Shown: positions 22,994-34,719 of the stretch, piece by piece | Position numbering within the stretch: position 1 is the first letter of the stretch | How the letters are laid out: each line of letters opens with the position of its first letter | Source: Plantago major | Lineage: Eukaryota; Streptophyta; Magnoliopsida; Lamiales; Plantaginaceae | Direction: 5' to 3' | NCBI GenBank assembly: GCA_026545765.1 | Contig: JAIFAC010000176.1 | Span: 89,449 to 153,448 of the forward strand | Length of the DNA stretch: 64,000 nt | Program-made: the position numbers and the translations under genes | Notes under the pieces: generated by a model | Seen by the model: only the letters and a program-made list of their open reading frames with translations | Told to the model about the DNA's origin: nothing | The model's database searches: none

Positions 22994-25373
22994 TGTTGGA
23001 AAATTTGTTGGGAAATTTCTTGAGAAATTTGTTAGGAATTTTGTTAGATATTTTGTAAAGAATATCTGTTTAGTTTTGATCAGCAACATGATGACTTATC
23101 TTAGTCTCAGAAAGGTGATTAGTACTCTTGGTTCACTTGAACATTGTAAAAGAGGAAACCCACTAAGTATGATAGTCTAGCTAATCTTGTATAGGATGTT
23201 AGGTCTCAAAATGTAATTTTTGTTTTATGAAGAGAAGACCAAAAAGAATACATCCAGGCAGAAAGCTCAACGACATTGAAGACTTGAAGAAAACTGCACA
23301 AGATTACTGAAACTGTTTTTCAGATACCTTAGCCAGATATCTTGAAGACACGAATAGTTTTAAACAAACTGTGTCACAAGAGATATCTGAGAAATAAGAG
23401 ACATATCTGAAAACAAGGAAAGTGTCCACAGATATCTATTCTCAGATACCTTGAGCATTAACCACGTTTCTGAAAAAGAAACATATATATTGCAAACAAA
23501 GTTGTTTCAATAAATACAAGTGGTATCTCAAGATCAAGATAAGGACGCAAAGAATCGATAACACTAGTCTCGACATAACGATAGTTCGCTGGCACTACAG
23601 ACAAAAGTATAGTACAATGCATTTAATTCACGGAGAGATGTCTAATAAATGCAACGGCTTTCGAGAAGAAGACAAAACTCACAAGATTATATACATGATA
23701 TCGATAGTTCAATTTGAGCCTAACGGATACTATTCAAACGGCACTCAAATTCATCTATAAATATCAACACTTAGACCGCTTGAGAAGACACCTTAGACAC
23801 GACATAACTTGAAAACTCAACGCCTTACTCTCTCAAAGCAACTTACTTATCCTCAAAGCTTTCATACTAAAGCTTTTGATCTTCAAAGAACCAAGTTCTA
23901 AGTGTCCCGATCCTAAACAAGCAAAGTTATCGTGAAGGAGTTGAATCAAAAGATCAACTATCCGAGATTCATTCTCTTCAACATATATCATAAGACTCGT
24001 CAAGAAATCGAACAAGATACCATACGTAAAGTGTATTAAGTACTGATTCACAGAGCTATCTCAATAATCAATAAGTTATTAAAGAAGCTCATCCGACAAC
24101 TCAAACCAAAACCAACACCATAATCAAGTGGAGTATGTGAAGTACTTAGTTTGAAAATCGTGAATAACTCCAAGGTTACCGAGTATAGGAAGTACTTGAT
24201 TTGGGAAACTAAGGAATAACTCCAAGGTTATCGAGTATAGGAAGTACTTAGCTTGGGAAGCTAGGAATAACTCAAAGGTTTCGAGTATAGGAAGTACTTC
24301 AATGAAAGCCGAATAACTCAGGGGAACATTTGGTCGGAACCAATTGTTAAGAATCTTAGAATAGGTTTATTGTAAGGTGAACTCAATTATCTGTTCTAGT
24401 GAATTCTAGGTCTCGATAGATCAAGTGGATTAGTCGAGGATTACGCCACCTCCGTATACCACTATACTTGCGTGTTATTTACCTTCAGATTTACATTTCA
24501 AAGAACGCATACACACATATTAACTGCTTCGCACTTATCTTTATTAAGTCTTCCGACTGATTCTAAGTATCGATATCTATTCGATATCTCGAGAAATAGT
24601 TTTATCGACAAAAGTTTTAAAAGACTATTCACCCCCCAGCCTTTTTACTTTCACGTTATCCGACCAATGTATTCACTCTCAACATTTATCTAAGACTGGT
24701 CAAGAAAAGAACAAGATACCATACATTGAAAAGTGTATTAAGTATATTTGATTCACAGAGCTATCTCAATAACCAATAAGTTATTAAAGAAGCTCATCCG
24801 ACAACTCAAACCAAAACCAACACCATAAGGCGTGGAGTACGTAAAGTACTTAGTTTGAAAAATCGTGAATAACTCCAAGGTTACCGAGTATAGGAAGTAC
24901 TTGATTTATAAACTAAGGAATAACTCCAAGGTTATCGAGTATAGGAAGTACTTAGCTTGGGAAGCTAGGAATAACTCAAAGGTTTCGAAAGTGAAGTACT
25001 GGGTCAGGAAAGCCGGGAACAACTCAGGGGAACATTTGGTTGGGAACCAATTGTTTAAGAATCTTAGAATAGGATTATTGTAAGGTGAACTCAATTATCT
25101 GTTTCTAGTGAATTCTAGGTCTCGTAGACAAGTGGATTAGTCGAGTATTACGCCACCTCCGTATACCACTATACTTGTCAGGTTATTTACATTTCAAAGA
25201 ACACACACACACTTTAACTGTTTCTGCACTTATCTTTATTAAGTCTTCCGCGATTCTAAATATCAGATATCTATTCAGATATCTGAGAAATAGTTTTTAT
25301 CGACAAAAGTTTTAAAAGACTATTCACCTCCCCCCCCCTCTAGTCTTTTACTTTGCCATTATCTGGACCAACA
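22994..25373 (+). repeat. Right LTR of element C, with a duplicated 3' part
   Basis: The LTR restarts at 22994 with the same TGTTGG opening and runs through to about 24667. The terminal CCAACA is then missing: the sequence jumps to a second copy of the last ~706 bases (24668-25373), equivalent to about 9928-10644 of the left LTR. The second copy ends correctly in CCAACA followed by the target duplication CTCAT. The right terminal repeat is therefore about 2.4 kb against 1.7 kb on the left. Confidence 0.85.
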
Positions 25374-25433
25374 CTCATGACGGATGAGTCCGTAATAGTG
25401 AGTAGAATAACTCTCCTTGTGTCTAGAGTATTG

Positions 25434-26640
25434 CTATGACGATACTTTGCCGTAGCATCCGCCTTTCATTCCATGCCCTATCAAACTTCTCGTGGTAAAC
25501 TCACCAAAGAGACTAACTTCTTGCTTAAGTAGCTCAAGATACTTGATCATTGAAGGGCCCTTTGTAGCAAAAGCACCAGAAAATTGGGCTTCAACTAACT
25601 GTGAATCCGTGTAATCTTTAAGTTTCCAGATCTCCAGGGACTTGGCTAGACGTAGTCCGACTAATGCTGCTTCAGATTCAAATTTCATTATTTGTGACTC
25701 TGAAGTCCAAGGATATCGCATAGTCGAGTTCCGCGCCATCACGGCTTTTAAGATAGATTCCAATACCTCATACTCTTCCAGTGGACGAACCATCCACTTC
25801 CAATGACCAAATATCAGAGGGATGTTCCTTAGTTTGGAGATCTTCTGTAAGCTCCCGAATTTCCAACCTTTGTTCTTTCTCCTTTTTAGCACCCGGATCG
25901 GAGTTATTAGTACCGGATTCCTTTGTGATATCATCAAGAAGGAACATTTGGTTAACCCGAGTTTCCTCCCAGGATGTAGTCCGAGATTGGTTAATGAACT
26001 GGGCATCCTCGAGGTTTTCTGGGTTGATTCGCGTAATCGCTTTCGCTGATCTACTTGGTAATTAGGCATTCAAATGCTTGTTTATCCGGACTTTCTCGAC
26101 TCCGCTGTGGTATTCTCGCTAGGACGCCAAGAATAACTTGAGCCTTCGGCTGTTTGAGCTCGATAGCGATTCGCCAAATTTCAACTGCCCATTTAGAGAG
26201 TCGTCCGGATTGGTCGGGATTTCCCAGGACCTGTTTCAAAGGTTCCGTAGTTAGTACTACTATTTTATGAGACTTGAAATACGGCTTTAACCACCTTGTG
26301 TAAACCAAAGCATATGCAAATTTCTCAATCTTTACGATCTTGTTTCCGCCAAAGAAGGGCTTTACTAAGATAGTAGATTGGCAAGTGATCATTAGCTCGA
26401 CCTGCATTACTACGGAACTCATTGCCTCTTCCGTAATTGCTAGGTAGAGGTAGAGTGGTTCTCCTTCGACAGGTTTGGAGAGCAGTGGAGGGGAATGGAG
26501 GTACTTTTTCAAGTTTTCAAAAGCCTCGGAACATTCCTTAGAACACTCAAAGTTCTCTCCTTTCCGGAGGATTTTGAAGAATGGGAGATTCTTCTCTGCG
26601 GATTGCGAAATAAAACGACTTAAGGACATGAGTCGTCGAT
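25434..26640 (-). pseudogene. RNase H and second RNase H-like region of element A
   Basis: Minus strand. The first part (26640-26051) is the gypsy RNase H: EGEPLYLYLAITEEAMSSV, then WLKPYFKSHKIVVLTTEPL and SGRLSKWAVE. The second (about 25800-25434) has the look of the extra archaeal-type RNase H of Tat elements: ALVGLRLAKSLEIWKLKDY, TDSQLVEAQFSG and KYLELLKQEVSLFGEF. The DGSS-type start is blurred by a frame change. Element C is inserted about 60 bases beyond the end of this open frame. Confidence 0.78.
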
Positions 26641-27300
26641 AAGTCATTGACCTCATTGAGGTTCTTCGGGTGAGGCAGATCTAAGATTGCTTTGATCTTA
26701 TCAGGATTTGCACTTATTCCCCTTTCTGTGACCATGAATCCTAGGAACTTCCCGCCCTTTACTCCGAAGGTACACTTCTCCAGATTGAGTTTCATTTCGT
26801 ATTTCCTAAGGATAGCAAAGCACTTGTTCAAGTGATCCACATGTTGTTCCTCGCTTGCTTTTAACGAGCATGTCATCCACATACACCTCCATAGTCTTTC
26901 CGATTTCTTCCCGAACATTTGATTCACCAACCGTAAGTAGCTCACGCTTTTCAATCCAAAGGGCATCACTTTAAAGCAATACACCCTCCCGCAAAGAAAG
27001 AAAGCTATTTTCTTAATATCCTCCTCGCCATCCGACCGTAAAAGCCTCGCACGCGCCCATGAAACTCAAGAATGCGATCCTACCGTGGAATCAACCAATT
27101 GGTCTATCCGTGGCAAAGGGTATGGATCCTTTGGGCAAAATTTATTTATCCTGGTGAAATCATTGCACATCCGCCATTTGTCAGGTGACTTTTCCACTAA
27201 AACCACGTTGCAAACCCAATCAGAATAACGGACCTCCTCGATATGTCCGACTTTCATGAGTCGATCAACTTCAAGAGGATATGATGGCATCCTTGATCGG
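26641..27300 (-). pseudogene. Reverse transcriptase of element A
   Basis: Minus strand. VDRLMKVGHIEEVRYSDWV, then KWRMCNDFTRINKFCPKDPYP, are followed by a break and YCFKVMPFGLKSV. The YVDD catalytic box can be read at about 26875-26890 but lies in a different frame from its neighbours. The thumb/connection region follows: HLNKCFAILRKYEMKLNLEKC, FGVKGGKFLGFMV and RGISANPDKIKAILDL. These are diagnostic of Ty3/gypsy. Confidence 0.85.
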
Positions 27301-27614
27301 GCGAAATCCTTTCTCTTTGGCGGATATATTTAATCGAGGGATCCATGTTCGACGGTGAACAAGAACCCTGGTTCTATCCTCGAGGTCGCCAAGACTCAAG
27401 CAAAGACATCATCGCCCTTGAGACAAGCAATGAGCTTCATTTCCACTTTCGCATTCATCTCTGTTCCGATTCTAGTCTTCTTATCCGGGTTCACAACAAC
27501 AAGTTCAACTTCTATGAGAGTTTTGTGAGGTTCGATCCGTGCAGTTTTAGGAATCTTGTCCTTCTGGCTCCCAATCCCAACGTTAGAATTCTCCTTTTTT
27601 AGTGGGAGAACAAC

Positions 27615-28095
27615 TCATGGATCAGAGTCATCAGAATCGCCAACACAAAAGTGACGCCTCCTTGTGGACATAATGTAACACTCCCAAGCTTCTCGGATGT
27701 TCCCCACTTCCTCTACAACTCCGCATGGAGTCGGAAACTTCATTCTATTATGGAGGGTGGAGGGTATAGCTCGGAATTGATTGAGCCCCGAACGACCAAA
27801 GATGGCATTGTAGTCAAAAGTTCGATCCACCACTAGAAAACGGACTAGTCAGGTCACCTAGCGGATGTGTCCCCAAAGGATACATGCAGCATTACGCTTC
27901 CTAGGGGGCGGACAGTCCCTCCTTCAAACCCTAATATGGACGTATTGACTCTCTCATATCGGATTCTTCCAAGATCCATCTGGTCTATTGTCCTTTTGGA
28001 GATGATGTTCAAGGAACTCCCTGTATCCACCAGGATCTTGTTCACCTGATAAGTTGCTATGGTCAAAGAAACTACTAGTGGAACATCCGGATCAT
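27615..28095 (-). pseudogene. Aspartic protease region of element A
   Basis: Minus strand. The active site is intact as KILVDTGSSLNIIS near 28040, followed by FEGGTVRPLGSVML. A second open piece (27833-27615) gives DRTFDYNAIFGRSGLNQFRAI, the LGRxxLN-type end of plant gypsy proteases, with one frame change between the two. Confidence 0.82.
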
Positions 28096-30167
28096 CTATG
28101 TCCTTACCTCCTGCCGTAGGAGGAGGGATCTCACTATCATCAAAGGATATAGCGTTTGTCCCTCGAATTGCTGGAGAAGCATATGATCTATCATTGTTCC
28201 GAAGATTCTGAGTTGTCCGCTCTCATGCTTCGCTATCGCCTCAGCTTGGTCCGCTATGGTGTTGATCACTCCACTATATGGAGGGTTCTCCATTTCGATA
28301 TCATCATTATACCTATATTGGTGATGATCCATGCGAGCCGGATGACCGTCCGGTGGAGGTGGCAAGGATAGAGGATGGGGTTGTGGTTCTGTAGCTCTAT
28401 CATCCCTCCTTCGTTCCATCCTATCATGTCTAGAAGGCTCGTCCGTATAGATGTGCTCCTTCAACTTTTCCTCTCTTATCAAATGTTCAACCTCTGTTTT
28501 CAGTTGAATGCAATCGTCGGTCTCATGACCACGACTCTTGTGAAACTTGCAATACCTCGTCAGATTCTTGTTTTTCCTTATTGTGAGATGGCTTCGCTAT
28601 CAATATCCTCTTCTTCTCAATAATAGTCGACAAGATGTCGGATCTTGGTCTATCGAGACGAGTACAATCCGCATCTCCTCGCGGACTCCTTTCTCTGTTG
28701 AAACCCTTATCCCCTTGATCCCTCCTCGATCAAACTTACTACCAGTATACCGCTCTTGTTTCACCGGGTTCTTTTCCTTTCGAACCTCGCTTATCGAACA
28801 TTCCTTCGCATTCTCTCCGTACATTAATTCTTTGTAGATGTCATCCAAATGCTTTTCACTCCTCACTTCCTGACTAGAAAGTTTCCTGCGGAGCTCTGTG
28901 TTGAAAGTATTAGCATACAAGTGACGGACCCATTCCTTAATATTGTGAGGCTCAACTCGAAGGACTTCCGCGTTAAAGCGATCTAGGAAGGACCTAAGAT
29001 CCTCTTGTTCCCTTTGAATAACTTCTGCCAGATGCTCAACAGTGCACCTCCTCCTTTTCGATTTCCCAAATCGTCCCAGGAACTTGGAGGAGAGGTCCGC
29101 ATAAGATCTTATCGACTTGTTTGGCAACGCAGTGTACCAATCCATAGCTATTCCGAAGAGGGTGGATGAAAAAGTGAGAGCCTTTGTATTATCACTCATC
29201 CCCTTGGAATCCATCTTACTATTATACCTTGTCAAGTGGCCAACGGGACAAGTATCCCCGTAATAGTATTCCAAGTTCGGAATCACTTGATCCAAGTTCC
29301 TGTTTCTTTCCTTTTCTCCCATGATGTCATCGCATAAAGGATTTGGTGCACTCGTAGCTACCTGCTCATGATCCTTCACCAAATGCCCGAGGTTGAGAAT
29401 CTGGGCTTCCAAGGCTTTTTGTTGAGCATAGATTTCTTTTGCATTCATTATCTCCCATATCCTAGGATGAACTGCTACATCCACGGGGAGTTCATCTAGG
29501 CGGACCAATGGAATAGTTTCCGCTACACGATCTCTAGCCCTTGGAGGTGCTTCAAAGCGGAGCTCAGTCGCCGCTGCTGCTCTCCTCCGATACTCTCTCC
29601 ACCCATTCGGGCTTCCTTCACCTCAACATGGGAAGCGATGCTCTCCGGTCTAGAAGGTTCCACAGATCCTCTTGGGGTTGCTGATTCCCCAACCTCTGCT
29701 TGATCGGACATCACTCGGATATCTTCTTCCTACAAACTCTGCTTGAACTGGAGTAACCACTGGCGGAGTGACTGGCTGAGGACGGGCATTGTTAGACCCG
29801 AGGCAACCTTGGATTATTGTGACCAATCTATCAAACTGAGTCTCACTTAATCCGAGATCACTAGTGCGGACGATACGACCATCGGGCATAGTAAATCGCC
29901 GACCAGAAGGTGGCCTCGAGCTTCGCCGAGAAACTGTCGACCGCCTCCTCGATTCTCGTGTACAATGTTCTCGTGAACATTTCGACTCTCCGGTCGATAT
30001 CACCTCCTTCATCCGTGGATGGGCTTGTCAGGCGCCATCACTGATATCTTCTTCCTACATTGTTCCTTCCTCGCTGCAGGTCCTCCGCCTTTGTTTGGTG
30101 GACGCCCGCGGACGTGGCGGAGTTCGACACCAGAGTAATCGTTCGTACGCCTTCTTGTTCTTGCCAT
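28096..30167 (-). pseudogene. Gag of element A
   Basis: Minus strand, starting at the ATG at 30167 (MARTRRRTNDYSG), about 50 bases inside the LTR. The Arg-rich N-terminal part is in two or three frames. The capsid-like core (29508-28600) is one open frame of about 300 codons: YYYGDTCPVGHLTRYNSKM, MDWYTALPNKSIRSYADL, FLDRFNAEVLRVEPHNI. The zinc knuckle CKFHKSRGHETDDC (28510-28551) has His where classical knuckles have the second Cys, as in many Tat elements. The tail contains SGVINTIA before the protease. Confidence 0.82.
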
Positions 30168-30202
30168 CCGATTGATTGAAACACGTAACCTTTCGTAATG
30201 AT

Positions 30203-30220
30203 TTTCCACAGACGGCGCCA
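30203..30220 (-). other. Primer-binding site of element A
   Basis: On the minus strand TGGCGCCGTCTGTGG follows the LTR end after three bases. TGGCGCCGT matches the start of the tRNA-Asp-type site used by many Tat/Athila elements; the rest does not extend that match clearly. Element B has TGGCGCCTGTGG at the same place, lacking GTC. Confidence 0.65.
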
Positions 30221-30223
30221 AAA

Positions 30224-31022
30224 TGTTGACGGGTTTAGCCTCGAACACTAACTGACTAAACTACTACAAATCCCTAATCTAAGATCCGCCACAAACTCGA
30301 GATCCGACCTGACGACTCGGTCCGAGGTTGATCACCTGTAAAGACTAAGTGGGGGGGGGGGGTTAGATAGGTAACCCGGGTTGCAAGTTGTCAACCCGGT
30401 AAGAGACTTTACTCAAGAGAGAGTTGTAAGGCTCTCAATGTTGTAGTTATGAGGAAGGTTATGATATTAATATGGCTTACCTCAAAGTTTGGACCTTGAG
30501 TTATATTTATAGAGACCATAGCTTATAAAGTGACTCATAAGATGGTGCCAAGTGTATGATTCTAATTTGGACACCAATGCTACCTTTGGCCCATAGCCCA
30601 ATAGTGAACAGTAGTCCAATACCGATTAGTGGGCTCGACCTTTCCTCCGAGAGTACTGCTCACCGTTGGTTCAGGTCATTCTTCCGGACAGATCTCGCTG
30701 TTGATCCGCCTTAGGTAACTCGTGTCCGAGCCCTGAGTTCCACGAAGTATCTCAAGGGTTCTTATATACGCTTTGGTCTTAATGTGAGGGTGGCGTCCGA
30801 GCGACTATCTCATCCGTCCGTCATATCTTTGTATCGACTTCTAAAGTTTAGAAGTCCTTTTCCCACTAGCTCGGACTAGCGACGGCCAGTGACTTGGTGT
30901 ACCGTCGACTCACCAGGACGGACCATGCGAGGTCGGACCAAGATCGAATCGCTATTAAACCGTGATGCGCCTAGGACACGTTATATGGCGCCTTAACGGA
31001 TCGATATATATCCGTATCAACA
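30224..31022 (-). repeat. LTR of element A (5' LTR in element orientation)
   Basis: This 799-base partner of 509-1356 starts TGTTGA, ends TCAACA, and is followed by the target duplication TGTAC at 31023-31027. On the minus strand a TATA box, CTATAAATATAA, lies at about 30501-30512, which would drive the genomic RNA. Confidence 0.92.
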
Positions 31023-31027
31023 TGTAC

Positions 31028-31433
31028 AATGTTTCGTGATAAATACTTTAATTCCACAATGCCGATGAAGTAAAAACAACGAAATCACTTAAATTCCCTT
31101 GACCTTGACTACACGAAAACGGAACGTTGAAAGAAACAAAGGATTGGAAACAAATTCAAGCGGAAAGTGCTGATCACTATTGAGTTTGGAAACAAATCTC
31201 CAAATGGACAACTGCTATAAAAAATACTAGTGAATATGACATTACTATTCTTAGAAATTTCTACAATTTTATCATAAATGACATTTTAAGTATATACACA
31301 ATGTTTTTATCTATTTAAATAATATTTTTAACTATTTAAGTAATGATTGTAACATTGCTGACATTACATGAATAATCAGGAACATTACTTAGTTTAGTTG
31401 GAAACTTATGCAATTAACCAAGGACATTAATTC
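31028..31433. repeat. AT-rich host locus, continuation of the TAATGTT array
   Basis: TAATGTT-like words in both orientations recur here, with a 22-base period in 31295-31350. No gene is seen. This is the right flank of element A and the left flank of the DNA transposon at 31434. Confidence 0.5.
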
Positions 31434-32218
31434 AAGGGAAAATTACAAAAACCACCCCTTAAATATGCCCCCTTTTCACATTCACCCCTAGATTGGCGTC
31501 TATTACAGATTCGTCCAAAATTAACAAAGACCTAATTTGAAAATTACATCCAAACCCAAAAGTCAACTTTTTCACCTATTTTATCTTTTCTTTATAATTC
31601 AATAATTAAATTAATTTTATTTATTCCAAAATACACCCAACACTTTCAATTTCTTATTAAAAAGACCCCAAAAAATTTACTTATTAAACTTTATACCCTT
31701 CTTCTTCCCCACCACTCCACCACCATCTTCCCCACCACTTCCAACCACCATCTTCCCCAACCACCACTAACCATCTTCTTCCCCACCGCCACAACTCACA
31801 ACACCATCTTCTTCCCTACCAGATCTGGAGCAGGAAGCTCCAGATCCGGCTTCCATGGCGGAAGCACTGTGCTTCCGCCATGGAAGCTCTGTCACGGAAT
31901 GGCCGGAGTTCCTACCGAGGTGATCGGATGGGTGTATTCAAAAAAATTTTATTTCGTGGACTATTATGTTAGTTATGAAATTATCAGCTATTTAAAAATT
32001 TGTGGACTATTTTTGTAAGTTATAAAATTATTTGGGTATAATGTGTAGTAAAATGAAACTTGTAAATTGCAATTGAGTCCAATTCATTTTCTTTTCCATT
32101 TAAATTTTAGTTGGTCAACTCAAAATATAGATTTTGGACTTGAATGTAATTGTTTGAGATCGGGGGTTGAATCTGTAATTGGCTCGAATTTAAGGGGTAC
32201 CTTATGTAATTCGCCCTT
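31434..32218. mobile_element. Non-autonomous TIR DNA transposon, Mutator-like
   Basis: Left end AAGGGAAAATTACAAAAACC (31434) and the reverse complement of the right end, AAGGGCGAATTACATAAGG, are imperfect terminal inverted repeats of about 31 bases, both continuing to ACCCCTTAAAT. Flanking 9-mers (31425-31433 and 32219-32227) match only in part, so the target duplication is uncertain. No transposase is encoded. The centre has a CACCA-rich stretch and two strong hairpins (31823-31845 and 31849-31887). Confidence 0.6.
31823..31887. other. Double hairpin within the DNA transposon
   Basis: The first hairpin pairs ATCTGGAGC (31823-31831) with GCTCCAGAT (31837-31845). The second is perfect: 31849-31866 pairs with 31870-31887, 18 base pairs around a 3-base loop CTG. 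Confidence 0.85.
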
Positions 32219-32261
32219 CATTCAAATCAAGTGATTGAATATGATATTAATATGTTAGTAT

Positions 32262-32517
32262 TATTAGAAATATAAAAGGAAGAACGTTATGAACTGAGTG
32301 AAAATGTTTCTGAGATATATCGTTCATTCATCATCATCATGCCTATTTATAGGCAGATACATCCGACAGGCATCCATATTTTTTCATCCTTCTGCAAAAA
32401 ATTTCAACTCATATACTATGCACGTACTATTTGTGTATTATGCATTCCTATTTCGTACTATGCATCCTATTCATGATAGTGACATTTACCTTTTACTTTT
32501 ACATAATTTACATAACA
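32262..32517 (-). repeat. LTR of element D (3' LTR in element orientation)
   Basis: Matches 38093-38348 closely; differences are a few substitutions and short indels. It contains TGCCTATTTATAGGCA, a TATA box within an inverted repeat. Confidence 0.88.
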
Positions 32518-32530
32518 CTCCCCCTTAAAT
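32518..32530 (-). other. Polypurine tract of element D
   Basis: Minus-strand TTTAAGGGGGAG directly precedes the LTR start TGTTATG. Confidence 0.8.
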
Positions 32531-32929
32531 GTACATCATGAATTTTGATGATATGCATGAAATGTTGCCTCGTTAAAAACCTTGCTAAAGAAAAACCCAG
32601 TGGGAAAAAACCTTAGCGAAGGAAAAGAGTAATACAGATTTCACTCCCTCATGGTTACATTACTTTATTTCCGCAGATGCCTCATGCCGATCGCGGTCTT
32701 AGTTTCTAATGTCAAAGTAGGGAGAGATTTGTTCAATAAGTCTTCCAAATTTTCACTTGAGCGGATCACATGAATCGATTCTCCGTTGTTGTTCATGAGT
32801 GAAGAAGAATTTAAGGTGATATGTTTTGTCCTATCACCTTGATGAAACCTTCTTTAACCGAGAAACGCAAGATGCATTATCTTCAGAGATTATAGTCGTG
32901 AGTTTTCAATTGTAGGAGTCCGCATTTGT

Positions 32930-33420
32930 TTAATGTGGCAGTGATGGATCTAAACCAAATGCATTCACGATTTGCTTCATGGATTGCTAAGAGCCGCATG
33001 ATTAGAAGAAGTAGCAACCATTGTTTGCTTTATGCATCGCCAAGAAATAGCTGCACTCTCCACAGTGAATACATAACCTGCTTTGAGATCGACCATTATG
33101 AGGATCGATAAATATCCAAAGATCTGGTAACCGCTAATCCCGAGGTAGAGGAGTCGGATAATACAACCCCATTTCTTTTGTTCCTCAAGGTATCGTAAGA
33201 GGTGTTTTATCCGTTCCAATGCCTTTGAAGTTGAGAAGAATTGTATCTTGCTAATAAGTTTATAGCAAATGCTATATCCGGCCTCAGATTTGTAGCAAGA
33301 TACATCAAGGCACCGATTGCACTTAGATATGGCGTTGGGGCCTAGTAGTTCTTCATCATCGCCACAAGGTCGGAATGGATCATTCTCGACATTCAAAGGA
33401 TCGCATAACAATCAAGCGAC
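32930..33420 (-). pseudogene. RNase H of element D
   Basis: Minus strand. KALERIKHLLRYLEE, a degenerate YADADY region, DLKAGYVFTVESAAISW and WRCIKQTMVATSSNHA are the copia RNase H motifs in order. Frames change near 33411, and the C-terminal part beyond 32977 is poorly preserved. Confidence 0.75.
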
Positions 33421-33559
33421 TCAATGGATGTGCATTTCCATATTGAATCTTTCCAACACTTTTGTCAGACGTTGATTGATGCAGAAAACACCGCCTTTAA
33501 GTGCTCAATCAAGACCTAAAACAAATTTTGTTTTCCCAAGGTCTTTCATTTCAAATTCG

Positions 33560-34300
33560 TTTTTCAGCAAGCACACGGCCTTTGATAACTCTCCTGGAGT
33601 TCAATAATATTCAAGTCGTCTACATATACAGCGATCGTGACGAAATCAGATCCAGATCTTTTGATAAACACACATGGACATATGGGATCATTTTTGTAAC
33701 CTTCTTTGATCAAGAATGTACTCAAACGATTGTACCACATTCGACCAGATTGTTTCAATCCGTACAAAGACTTGTCCAGTTTTATTGAGTACATTTCGAG
33801 ATCCACCGTGTGTTTCTGTATCTTGAAACCATCTGGAATTCTCATGTAAATTTCCTTTTCCAATGAGGCATACAAATAGGCAGTGACCACATCCATTAGA
33901 CGCATTTCCAACTTTTCACGTACAACCAAGCTTATCAAGTAGCGAAAAGTGATCCCGTCTACAACTGGAGAATATGTTTCTTCATAATCAATACCGTGTC
34001 TGGTAAAACCTCAGCGACAAGCCTTGCTTTCAGTATCTTACAATCTCATTTTTATCATTCCTCTTCGCAAAAACCCATTTGTTTCCCATCGGTTTTACAT
34101 CCTTCGTGCTTGGATTATATGTCCAAACACCTTTCGCTTCGCAAGAGATTCCAACTCGCATTTATCGCTTCCTTCCACTTAGGCCACCCTTCCTTTGCTT
34201 ACACTCATCAAATGAGGTAGCTCAATCTTCATGATTCTTATTTTCTCCCATGATATCAAGTGCTATATTATAAGCAAATATATCGCCAACGCTTATTTCA
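33560..34300 (-). pseudogene. Reverse transcriptase of element D
   Basis: Minus strand; the frame 33938-33564 is open. It shows MRLMDVVTAYLYASLEKEIYM, KLDKSLYGLKQSGRMWYNRL and the catalytic YVDDLNII at about 33610. The upstream part to 34300 is fragmented. Confidence 0.85.
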
Positions 34301-34719
34301 TTTCGTTCCATCTTTTTCCGCATAATATATAATTAACCGATATTTCTTCGCTCAGCTACCGAGGTTCTTCTTGAACTTACTTTAACCTTGTTTATTATGT
34401 CAAGGTGCTCTTCGAGCTTTTGTATCCTCTTTTGGGCAATTTTCGCGATTGCCCTTTTCTTTCCGAGGATTTTATCTTTGAAACCAAAGGTCTTCCACGC
34501 TCAAGGTTAGCCTCATTCTCAAGGGAAGATTGTCCTCTAGGAATATCAATTTTACCGAGCATTTGCAACCGAATATGGAATTTCGCTACCCTTTTAATAT
34601 CAAGAATGATTCTGCAATTGATTTGCAATAGCTTGCAAATGAATTATGTTTTGAACTTGTTGTTCACATTGCTTTGTTCTCGATCCAAACTTCTCAATGA
34701 TATATCTTTCCATGAGATA

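Larger units (their letters stand above)
8923..25373 (+). mobile_element. Element C: SIRE/Maximus-like Ty1/copia element inside element A
   Basis: LTRs start TGTTGG and end CCAACA. The target duplication CTCAT is exact (8918-8922 and 25374-25378). The left LTR (8923-10644) is followed by a primer-binding site for initiator tRNA-Met at 10646. Gag with a CCHC knuckle, protease, integrase, reverse transcriptase and RNase H follow in copia order. A further 6.4 kb after pol carries an extra gene, and a polypurine tract abuts the right LTR. Great length, long LTRs, reverse transcriptase type and extra 3' gene fit the SIRE/Maximus lineage. Coding frames are mostly broken; the reverse transcriptase core and the last 200 codons of the extra gene are open. 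Confidence 0.92.
509..31022 (-). mobile_element. Element A: Tat-type Ty3/gypsy LTR retrotransposon, interrupted by a copia element
   Basis: Related LTRs at 509-1356 and 30224-31022 begin TGTTGA and end TCAACA. The flanks are an exact 5-base duplication, TGTAC (504-508 and 31023-31027). Gag-pol reads on the minus strand: gag 30167-28096, protease, reverse transcriptase, RNase H and a second RNase H-like region down to 25434, then integrase 8922-7653. That order is Ty3/gypsy. The second RNase H, the CX2HX4HX4C gag knuckle and the long tail with an opposite-strand gene fit the Tat lineage. A 16.4-kb copia element (8923-25373) lies between the RNase H and integrase regions, so A itself is about 14.1 kb. 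The coding frames carry many small indels, so this copy is probably not autonomous. Confidence 0.93.
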
